In this document: piece after piece, positions 1-4,601 of the stretch | Layout of the letters: the number at the start of each line of letters is the position of its first letter | Numbering within the stretch: the stretch's first letter is position 1 | Assembly: GCA_021816565.1 (NCBI GenBank) | Contig: JAKAXN010000351.1 | Coordinates: 1-5,029, forward strand | Direction: 5' to 3' | DNA from: Actinomycetes bacterium | GTDB lineage: Bacteria > Actinomycetota > Acidimicrobiia > Acidimicrobiales > Palsa-688 | DNA: 5,029 bases | Position numbers and translations under genes: made by a program | The notes under the pieces: model-generated | Database searches by the model: none | What the model saw: only the letters and a program-made list of their open reading frames with translations | What the model was told of the DNA's origin: nothing

Positions 1-1
1 G

Positions 2-175
2 TCGCGCATCCTGGGCGGGAACGCCGCGGCGCTCTACGATTTCGACCTGGCCGCCCTGGCGCCGCTGGCCGCCCGGTTCGGGCCGACGGTGGAGGAGCTG
101 GCCCAGCCGCTGCAGGAGCTTCCGGCCGAGCCCAACGAGGCCCTCCTGCGCGGCGCCGGCATGGCCCTGCGCTGA
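2..175 (+). CDS. Amidohydrolase family 2 (metal-dependent TIM-barrel hydrolase), C-terminal end only
   Basis: The last 57 codons of a gene that begins before the window, ending in TGA at 173-175. The visible protein starts SRILGGNAAALYDFDLAAL. The ILGGNAA-LY-FD pattern is the usual closing helix of amidohydrolase-2 family proteins, the metal-dependent hydrolases or decarboxylases related to ACMSD. It is followed by a proline- and alanine-rich tail reading GPTVEEL. The metal ligands (an N-terminal HxH, a middle histidine and a late aspartate) would all lie upstream, so neither activity nor substrate can be judged here. Codon use is strongly GC-rich, like the rest of the window. It converges on the minus-strand operon and is separated from it by a hairpin. 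Such amidohydrolases are often encoded near actinobacterial lipid or steroid degradation genes, but this fragment does not prove a shared pathway. Confidence 0.72.
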   Translation, partial: SRILGGNAAALYDFDLAALAPLAARFGPTVEELAQPLQELPAEPNEALLRGAGMALR

Positions 176-186
176 CCGGCCGGATC

Positions 187-206
187 CCCCCGGACCGCAC
201 CGGGGG
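187..206. repeat. Short GC inverted repeat downstream of the amidohydrolase gene
   Basis: The arms CCCCCGG (187-193) and CCGGGGG (200-206) pair over 7 bp around a 6-nt loop, starting 11 nt after the amidohydrolase stop codon. It has no T-tract. It may form a tandem structure with the stronger hairpin at 223-250 and help end or protect the plus-strand transcript, but at this GC content a 7-bp stem can arise by chance. Confidence 0.3.
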
Positions 207-222
207 CCGGCCGACCGGTGCC

Positions 223-250
223 CCGCCCGGGCCCTCCGGGGCCCGGGCGG
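223..250. terminator. GC hairpin between convergent genes, probable bidirectional terminator
   Basis: A perfect 12-bp inverted repeat: CCGCCCGGGCCC at 223-234 and its complement at 239-250, around the 4-nt loop TCCG. It lies between the amidohydrolase stop (175) and the stop of the minus-strand Ltp3-like gene (264), so it could end both transcripts. Neither strand has a T-run after the stem, so it is not a classical E. coli-type intrinsic terminator. Stem-only hairpins of this kind are frequently proposed as terminators or 3'-end stabilisers in high-GC actinobacteria. Confidence 0.6.
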
Positions 251-263
251 ACGCAACCGGCCG

Positions 264-1415
264 CTACTGCGGCGGGGTGTCGCGCAGGACGCCCATGGCG
301 AAGTAGTTCGCCGCCCCGCCGTAGGCCTGGGCCAGAGCCGTCCGCACCCCGTCGACCTGGTGCTCACCGGCCAGGCCCCGCACCTGCAGGGCGGCCTCGG
401 CGAAGCGCACCATGCCCGACGCCCCGATGGCGTTGGTCGAGAGCACCCCGCCGGACGGGTTGACCGGGAAGTCCCCGTCGATGTCGGTGGCCCCCGAGTC
501 GACCATCTTCCAGCCCTCGCCCGGCCCGGCGATGTCATGACCCTCGAGCCACATGGGCTCGTACCAGCTGAACGGCACGTACAGCTCGGCCATGTCGATC
601 TCCTCCCGGGGGTTGGTGATGCCGGCCTGGCGGTACACGTCGTGGGCGCACTCCACCCCGGCCTGCGGCTTCACCGGGTTGCGACCAGGGAACGTCGACA
701 GCTCGCTCTTGACCGACAGCCCGTGGAACCAGGCCGCCGGCTTGGAGGAGCGCCGGGCCCCCTCCTCGTTGCTGAGGATCACCGCGCACGCCCCGTCGGA
801 GGACGGGCAGGACTCCTGGAAGCGGATGGGGTCCCACAGCATCGGGGACTCCTTGACCTTCTCCAGGGTGATGTCGGGCATCTTCAGGTGGGCGTAGGGA
901 TTCCGGGCGGCGTTGCGCCGGTCCTTGACCGCCACCATCCAGCCGATGTACTCGGGGGCCCCGGACTGCTGGATGTAGGCCCGCATCCACGGGGCGAAGG
1001 CGCCCCCGGCCCCGATGCCGCCCGAGCGGCCCCCGGCCAGGCCCCACTGGGCGTTGCCCTCCGACTGCTTCTCCCACGACACCGCCAGGACGGTGCCGTG
1101 GATGCCGGCGATTACGTGGTGGGCCCCGACGATGCAGGTCGACCCGCCGACCGAGCCGGCCGTGTGCACCCTCAGGAGGGGCTTGTTGGTGGCACCCACG
1201 GCGTCGGCCAGGAAGATCTCCGGCATGACGATGCCCTCGAAGGCGTCCGGGGCCTTGCCGATGACCACCGCGTCGACGTCGCGGATGGTCAGCTCGGCGT
1301 CCTCGAGGGCCCGGTCGATGGCCTCACGCAGGAGCCCGGGGATGGACACGTCGTCCCGGCGCTTCTTGAAGTGGGTCTGGCCGACCCCGATGATGGCGCA
1401 CTTCTGGTTCGACAT
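264..1415 (-). CDS. ltp3: Ltp3-like thiolase-fold lipid-transfer protein, probable sterol side-chain CoA lyase subunit
   Basis: A 383-residue protein of the SCPx-type thiolase superfamily, full length for the Ltp group. It opens with the nucleotide-fold-like strand CAIIGVGQTHF (residues 6-16). The segment where true thiolases carry the nucleophilic cysteine reads HTAGSVGGST (84-93), with Gly87 at that position. The usual GHPxGASG motif reads NPSGGVLSTNAIGASG (319-334), with Asn328 replacing histidine. The loop equivalent to NEAFA is ELYVPFSWYEP (277-287), which carries Tyr279 and Tyr285. Loss of Cys and His is typical of Ltp proteins, and at least one family member (Ltp2 with its DUF35 partner) is a retro-aldolase acting on steroid side-chain CoA esters. 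ATG at 1415 is chosen because the upstream gene stops 2 nt before it and GGAGG lies 10 nt upstream; the longer open frame to 1811 only overlaps the neighbour. It is the last gene of the operon. Similarity to mycobacterial Ltp3 (Rv3523) rests on motif and order, so the substrate is inferred. Confidence 0.85.
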   Translation of the reverse strand: MSNQKCAIIGVGQTHFKKRRDDVSIPGLLREAIDRALEDAELTIRDVDAVVIGKAPDAFEGIVMPEIFLADAVGATNKPLLRVHTAGSVGGSTCIVGAHHVIAGIHGTVLAVSWEKQSEGNAQWGLAGGRSGGIGAGGAFAPWMRAYIQQSGAPEYIGWMVAVKDRRNAARNPYAHLKMPDITLEKVKESPMLWDPIRFQESCPSSDGACAVILSNEEGARRSSKPAAWFHGLSVKSELSTFPGRNPVKPQAGVECAHDVYRQAGITNPREEIDMAELYVPFSWYEPMWLEGHDIAGPGEGWKMVDSGATDIDGDFPVNPSGGVLSTNAIGASGMVRFAEAALQVRGLAGEHQVDGVRTALAQAYGGAANYFAMGVLRDTPPQ

Positions 1416-1417
1416 GA

Positions 1418-2485
1418 CTATTCCCCCTCCAAGAGGCACACCAGGTTCTGCTGCAAGAGCGGGCCGGCCGTGGCGTGGGCCAGGGCCCGGTTGGCCGACC
1501 CGTCGAGGATCCGGGCCGCCGCCTCGATGATGCGCACCAGGCCGACGGCCATGATGGGGTTGCCGGCCAGCGGACCGCCCGACGGGTTGACCCTGGTGGC
1601 GCCCCCGGGGGACAGGCCCAGGGATTCGAGCAGGATCAGCTCCTGCGGGCTGAACGTGGAGCACAGCTCGACCACGTCCAGCGGGCCGCCGTCGTAGCCG
1701 GCCTTGCGGGCGGCCAGCGCGGTGGACGGCGAGGAGGTGATGTCGCGCACCCCCGGCTGGTGGGCCTCGATGCGGTGGTCCATGCCGCGGATCCAAGCCG
1801 GCCGTTCGCACAGGGCCCGGGCCCGGTCACCCCGGGCCATGACCACCGCCACCGCCCCGTCGGAGATCGGGGGGCAGTCGTGCTTGCGCAGCGGGTTGCG
1901 GAAATACGGCTGGGCCAGCAGGGCCTCCGCCGAGGCTCCGGCGTCGGCCAGCTGGGCGTTCGGGTTGGACGCGGCGCTGCGCCGGCTGTTGGCCACCACT
2001 TCGGCCAGGTCCCGCTCGGTGGCCTTGCCGGAGTCGATCAGGGCCCGGGCCTGCAGCCCGGCCAGCGAGACCGGGTCGATACCGAGGGGGGCCAGGTAGT
2101 AGGGGTCGAGCTGCTGGGCCCACACCTCGGCCGGGTTGGACGGCGACGACTTGCCCGAGCCGAAGGCCAGGGCGATGTCGATGTCGCCCTCCTGCAGGCG
2201 CATCCAGGCCTCGTACATGGCCCACGCGCCGTCGGCCTCGACGTGCGACTCGGAGATCGGCGGCCAGGCGCCGGCCGCTTCCAGGTTGGACACGAAGGCG
2301 AAGGGGCCGCCGGTCAGGTAGTCGCAGGACCCGGCGCAGGTGAAGCCGATCTCCCGCCGGTCGATGCCGGCCATCTCGATGGCCGCCGTCACCGTGGGGA
2401 CCAGCAGCTGCACCTCGCTGGGGTTGGCGTCGCGGACCGAAGGGGTCTGGGCGAAGCCGACAATCGCAATATCGGTGGCTGCCAT
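1418..2485 (-). CDS. ltp4: Ltp4-like thiolase-fold protein lacking thiolase catalytic residues
   Basis: A 355-residue thiolase-superfamily protein, beginning with AIVGFAQTP (residues 7-15). Where a thiolase has CxSGGAA before an alpha helix, this protein reads HVEADGAWAMYEA (81-93), with no cysteine. The C-terminal histidine motif is altered to NPSGGPLAGNPIMAVG (300-315), with Asn309 in place of histidine. The region equivalent to NEAFA is VELCSTFSPQEL (272-283), and the last strand lacks the second catalytic cysteine context. Classical beta-ketothiolase chemistry is therefore unlikely. The protein may be a structural or substrate-binding half of a hetero-oligomer with the Ltp3-like protein, or an aldolase-type subunit. 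ATG at 2485 shares one base with the TGA of the upstream DUF35 gene (TGATG), which implies coupled translation; AAGGAG lies 11 nt upstream. Length and position match mycobacterial ltp4 (Rv3522) as recalled. In Rhodococcus, ltp3 and ltp4 have been linked to degradation of C24-branched sterol side chains, and this copy probably has a similar role. Confidence 0.82.
   Translation of the reverse strand: MAATDIAIVGFAQTPSVRDANPSEVQLLVPTVTAAIEMAGIDRREIGFTCAGSCDYLTGGPFAFVSNLEAAGAWPPISESHVEADGAWAMYEAWMRLQEGDIDIALAFGSGKSSPSNPAEVWAQQLDPYYLAPLGIDPVSLAGLQARALIDSGKATERDLAEVVANSRRSAASNPNAQLADAGASAEALLAQPYFRNPLRKHDCPPISDGAVAVVMARGDRARALCERPAWIRGMDHRIEAHQPGVRDITSSPSTALAARKAGYDGGPLDVVELCSTFSPQELILLESLGLSPGGATRVNPSGGPLAGNPIMAVGLVRIIEAAARILDGSANRALAHATAGPLLQQNLVCLLEGE
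1426..1430 (-). promoter_or_regulatory. Shine-Dalgarno site for the Ltp3-like gene
   Basis: The minus strand reads GGAGG, followed by GGGAATAGTC and then ATG at 1415 (10-nt spacing). The site lies inside the last codons of the upstream ltp4-like gene. It fixes the start at 1415 rather than at any upstream start in the same open frame. Confidence 0.7.
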
Positions 2486-2997
2486 CAGAACAGGTGCTCC
2501 TTGTACTGGTCCTCGTCGGCGTCGGGTTCACCGGTCGCCTCGAAGGACTCCACTACGTCGCCGAGGCCGCCCCAGCCCCGGTTGCTCATCCCGGCCACCG
2601 ACCGCTCGCCCTCGGGCTTCCACTTGGCCCGGACCCTCATGCCCGGCCGCAGCTCCGCGTGGGTGACCCCGGTGATGTCCATGCCGCCGAGGGTGGAGTC
2701 GGCGCCGTCGAGGCGCACCGAGGCGTACACGAACGGCTCGGTCTTGGTCTGGCCGTAGTAGTTGACCGGCGTGATGATGGTGAAGCCGGTGACGATGCCC
2801 GTGTCGGGCACCTCCAGCTCGTCGGCCTCCGTGGTGGGAACCACGCAGAGCGAGCAGTAACCCTTGGAGGGCACGAACACCCGGCCGCAGGAGGGGCACC
2901 GGGCGCCGATGATGCGGCCCTCGAGCAGCCCGTCGGCGAACCGGTTGAGGTTGTCGGTCAGCCGCTCCCGGTAGGTGAGGGTCACGAGGTGCTCCAT
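2485..2997 (-). CDS. Zinc-ribbon DUF35/OB-fold protein, partner of the thiolase-fold subunits
   Basis: A 170-residue protein with the two-part DUF35 architecture. An N-terminal helix (about 10-28) leads into a rubredoxin-like zinc ribbon with Cys34, Cys37, Cys48 and Cys51 (RCPSCGRVFVP then YCSLC). An OB-fold beta barrel follows at about 62-125, including GIVTGFTIITPVNY and the closing LRPGMRVRAKWKPEG. An acidic tail ends the protein. DUF35 proteins bind thiolase-like enzymes; in archaeal thiolase/HMG-CoA synthase and actinobacterial Ltp2 complexes they contribute to the CoA-ester binding channel. ATG at 2997 is chosen because AAGGAG lies 9 nt upstream. GTG at 3000 is also near that site, and GTG at 3027 overlaps the upstream stop as GTGA, so a start up to 10 codons earlier cannot be excluded. 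Its stop overlaps the ltp4-like start by one base. The likely partner is one or both thiolase-fold proteins. Confidence 0.85.
   Translation of the reverse strand: MEHLVTLTYRERLTDNLNRFADGLLEGRIIGARCPSCGRVFVPSKGYCSLCVVPTTEADELEVPDTGIVTGFTIITPVNYYGQTKTEPFVYASVRLDGADSTLGGMDITGVTHAELRPGMRVRAKWKPEGERSVAGMSNRGWGGLGDVVESFEATGEPDADEDQYKEHLF
2497..2502 (-). promoter_or_regulatory. Shine-Dalgarno site for the Ltp4-like gene
   Basis: AAGGAG on the minus strand, 11 nt before ATG at 2485 and inside the 3' end of the zinc-ribbon DUF35 gene. The spacing is slightly long, but with the TGATG stop/start overlap it supports re-initiation at 2485. Confidence 0.55.
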
Positions 2998-3006
2998 CAC
3001 CAGGTT

Positions 3007-3012
3007 CTCCTT
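3007..3012 (-). promoter_or_regulatory. Shine-Dalgarno site that decides the start of the zinc-ribbon DUF35 gene
   Basis: AAGGAG on the minus strand, followed by AACCTGGTG and then ATG at 2997. It favours ATG 2997 (9 nt) or GTG 3000 (6 nt). It argues against GTG 3027, for which the site would lie downstream of the start. Confidence 0.65.
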
Positions 3013-3023
3013 GGCGGTGTCGG

Positions 3024-3464
3024 TCACTTCACCGGCTCCCAGGCCTCGAGGTCGGTTATCAGGTTGTGCGGGTCGCTCTTGAAGCGGGGACGCACCCTCA
3101 TGCCGGTGGTGACCGCGTCGGCGGAGCCGGCGTCCAGCGCCCCGACGATCGTGGTGTCGGCCCCGTCGGGCTTCACGAGGGCGAAGGCGAAAGGCCGGTC
3201 GAGCGGGTGCTTGGCGCTCGGGGTGTCCACCCAGGTCCATGCCGCCACCGTCGCCTCCGGGCCGACCGCCACCATCTCGGTGCCGAGCGACTCTCCCGTC
3301 TCGGGGTCGTACTCGAGCGGTGGCATCAGGACCCGCCCGTCCTTACCTCTGATTCCCAACAGCTTCCCCTCCCGAAGGCCGGCGAGGAACGCCCCCACCA
3401 CTGGTCCGAGCGTCCGGCTGTAAGGGAACTCGAGCTTGGTCTCTGTGACTCTCGGTTCGCTCAC
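3024..3464 (-). CDS. DUF35/OB-fold protein with degenerate, cysteine-free zinc ribbon
   Basis: A 146-residue protein (MSEPRVTETKLEFPYSRTLG...) that is the first gene of the operon. A helix, PYSRTLGPVVGAFLAGLREG (14-33), precedes a ribbon-like segment GIRGKDGRVLMPPLEYDPETG (37-57). This aligns with a DUF35 zinc ribbon, but its four metal positions read approximately Gly40, Gly43, Asp53 and Thr56. An OB-fold follows: VAAWTWVDTPS (73-83), RPFAFALVKPDGADTTIVGALD (90-111) and GMRVRPRF (121-128). It is probably a structural subunit that binds a thiolase-fold partner without zinc. GTG at 3464 is preferred over ATG at 3482: the five codons after the ATG are TGT TCT GAT TTT AGG, unlike the GC-ending codons of the gene, and that stretch coincides with an operator-like palindrome and a -10-like TAGAAT. 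With ATG 3482 the protein would have 152 residues. Neither start has a clear Shine-Dalgarno site. Confidence 0.8.
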   Translation of the reverse strand: MSEPRVTETKLEFPYSRTLGPVVGAFLAGLREGKLLGIRGKDGRVLMPPLEYDPETGESLGTEMVAVGPEATVAAWTWVDTPSAKHPLDRPFAFALVKPDGADTTIVGALDAGSADAVTTGMRVRPRFKSDPHNLITDLEAWEPVK

Positions 3465-3472
3465 CCTAAAAT

Positions 3473-3486
3473 CAGAACACATTCTA
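3473..3486. promoter_or_regulatory. KstR-like operator in the divergent promoter region
   Basis: The plus strand reads CAGAACACATTCTA. From memory, the KstR consensus is TnnAACnnGTTnnA, commonly TAGAACnnGTTCTA. This site agrees except for C instead of the first T and A instead of G in the second core. A wider imperfect dyad runs 3469-3490, with outer AAA/TTT and inner AGAA/TTCT arms centred between 3479 and 3480. The surroundings are markedly AT-rich for this window. The site lies between the DUF35-ltp operon and the F420 oxidoreductase gene, so one repressor could control both. KstR is a TetR-family repressor of sterol catabolism that responds to steroid CoA esters. No regulator gene is in the window, and another TetR protein could be the true ligand. 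Confidence 0.6.
3481..3486 (-). promoter_or_regulatory. Possible -10 element of the DUF35-ltp operon promoter
   Basis: The minus strand reads TAGAAT, a 5-of-6 match to TATAAT, embedded in the operator-like dyad. Transcription would start near 3474, leaving about 10 nt before GTG 3464, so the message would be almost leaderless. No convincing -35 hexamer lies 16-18 nt upstream, where the sequence is GC-rich (around CGCGGG). A repressor on the dyad would cover this element. Confidence 0.38.
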
Positions 3487-3517
3487 GTTTCGGGGGCAAG
3501 AAGCCCGCGTCAGCCGC

Positions 3518-3524
3518 AAAGGGG
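3518..3524 (+). promoter_or_regulatory. Ribosome-binding site of the F420 oxidoreductase gene
   Basis: AAAGGGG, 8 nt before ATG at 3533. It is the only plausible purine-rich site in the 5' leader and supports that start. Confidence 0.6.
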
Positions 3525-3532
3525 ATTTACCG

Positions 3533-4570
3533 ATGAAGCTCGGACTGCAACTCGGTTACTGGGGGGCGCAGCCGCCGGCCGACGCCCTGGAGAAGATCGT
3601 CGAGGCCGAGCGACTCGGCTTCGACATCGTCTTCACCGCCGAGTCGTGGGGGTCGGACGCGTTCAGCCCGCTGGCCTGGTGGGGGGCGTCGACCAGCCGC
3701 ATCAAGCTGGGCACCTCGATCGTGCAGATGTCCGCCCGCACCCCCACCGCCACGGCCATGGCCGCCCTCACCATCGACCACCTCTCCGGCGGCCGGATGG
3801 TCCTCGGTCTGGGGCTGTCGGGCCCCCAGGTGGTGGAGGGGTGGTACGGCCAGCCCTTCGGGAAGCCGCTGGCCCGGACCCGAGAGTACGTGGACATCGT
3901 GCGCCAGGTACTGGCCCGCCAGGGGCCGGTCACCAGCGAGGGCCCCCACTTCCCGTTGCCCTACCGCGGCCCGAACTCCATCGGGCTGGGCAAGCCGCTC
4001 AAGCCCATCGTCCACCCGCTCCGCCCGGACATCCCGATCCTGCTCGGGGCGGAGGGGCCGAAGAATGTGGCTCTGACCGCCGAGATCGCCGACGGCTGGC
4101 TGCCCATCTACTACTCCCCGAAGGTCGCCGGAATGTACCGGGGGTGGCTGGACGAGGGGTTCTCCCGGCCCGGCGCCCGCCACTCGGCCTCCGAGTTCGA
4201 GATCCTGCCCAACTGCTCGGTGGTGGTCACCGACGACCGGGAGGCGGTGCTCGAGTCCATGAAGCCGATCCTCGGCTTCTACATCGGGGGCATGGGCGCC
4301 AAGGACATGAACTTCCACAAGAACGTCTTTTCCCGCATGGGCTACGAGAAGGAGGCCGATCGGGTCCAGGATCTGTTCTTCGAGGGCCGGAGGGACGAGG
4401 CCATCGCCGCCGTCCCGCTCCAGATGGTGGCCGACATCTCCCTGGTCGGCACCCGGCAGCAGATACGTGACGAGCTGCCGATGTGGGAGGAGGCCGGTGT
4501 CACCACGATCGTCGTGGGGGCCCGGTCGCTCGAGGAGATGCGCACCGTGGCGGAGGTGATCCTGGGCTAG
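3533..4570 (+). CDS. LLM-class F420-dependent oxidoreductase (Rv3520c-like)
   Basis: A complete 345-residue protein of the bacterial luciferase-like monooxygenase superfamily, the usual length for F420-dependent members. It opens with strand MKLGLQLGYWG (1-11). Next come the beta-alpha units GFDIVFTAESWGSDAFSPLAWW (29-50) and RIKLGTSIVQMSARTPTATAMAA (56-78). The signature DHLSGGRMVLGLGLSGPQV runs 82-100 and leads into VEGWYGQPF (101-109). Further units are IPILLGAEGPKN (167-178) and ADGWLPIYYSP (187-197). A TIM barrel binding F420 or flavin is expected, and no signal peptide or membrane segment is seen. The sequence closely resembles what is recalled of M. tuberculosis Rv3520c, which also lies next to DUF35 and ltp4/ltp3 genes, so F420 is the more likely cofactor. 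It probably reduces or oxidises a steroid or lipid intermediate, but the reaction is not known. It is divergent from the ltp operon across a shared operator-like site. The message probably ends at the palindrome just after the TAG. Confidence 0.88.
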   Translation: MKLGLQLGYWGAQPPADALEKIVEAERLGFDIVFTAESWGSDAFSPLAWWGASTSRIKLGTSIVQMSARTPTATAMAALTIDHLSGGRMVLGLGLSGPQVVEGWYGQPFGKPLARTREYVDIVRQVLARQGPVTSEGPHFPLPYRGPNSIGLGKPLKPIVHPLRPDIPILLGAEGPKNVALTAEIADGWLPIYYSPKVAGMYRGWLDEGFSRPGARHSASEFEILPNCSVVVTDDREAVLESMKPILGFYIGGMGAKDMNFHKNVFSRMGYEKEADRVQDLFFEGRRDEAIAAVPLQMVADISLVGTRQQIRDELPMWEEAGVTTIVVGARSLEEMRTVAEVILG

Positions 4571-4573
4571 AGG

Positions 4574-4601
4574 GCGGGGCGGGGCGGCCGCCCCGCCCCG
4601 C
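4574..4601. terminator. Perfect 28-bp GC palindrome, probable bidirectional terminator
   Basis: A perfect palindrome of 28 bp made only of G and C, with two GCGGGG-type blocks mirrored around GGCC at 4586-4589; as a hairpin it gives a 12-bp stem with a 4-nt loop. It fills the 31-nt gap between the F420 oxidoreductase stop (4570) and the FtsH stop (4602-4604), starting 4 nt after one gene and touching the other. This placement between convergent genes fits termination in both directions. No T-tract follows on either side. Confidence 0.65.

Noticed and set aside
360..1697. A long plus-strand open frame of 445 codons opposite the ltp genes
   Set aside because: It is antisense to two well-supported thiolase-fold genes, and its translation is low-complexity (Gly, Pro, Arg, Asp, Val) with no family motif. 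Long antisense open frames are expected at this GC content.
1416..1811. A longer N-terminus for the Ltp3-like protein
   Set aside because: The frame is open to 1811, but the added residues are low-complexity and overlap the real ltp4-like gene. ATG 1415 has a Shine-Dalgarno site, and the protein then begins with the normal first strand of the fold.
1475..2758. A plus-strand open frame of 427 codons
   Set aside because: It is antisense to the ltp4-like and DUF35 genes, its composition is the mirror of GC-rich coding sequence, and there is no plausible ribosome site or domain.
2998..3240. A 251-residue version of the zinc-ribbon DUF35 protein
   Set aside because: The extra N-terminal residues overlap the upstream DUF35 gene and have shadow-frame composition; AAGGAG before ATG 2997 marks the likely start.
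3491..3509. Small hairpin in the leader of the F420 gene (GGGC, loop AAGAA, GCCC)
   Set aside because: The stem is 4 bp with a mismatch beyond it. It is too weak to call a riboswitch or attenuator.
3527..4318. A minus-strand open frame of 263 codons opposite the F420 oxidoreductase
   Set aside because: The plus strand carries a complete LLM-family protein with clear motifs; the antisense product has none and is a shadow frame.
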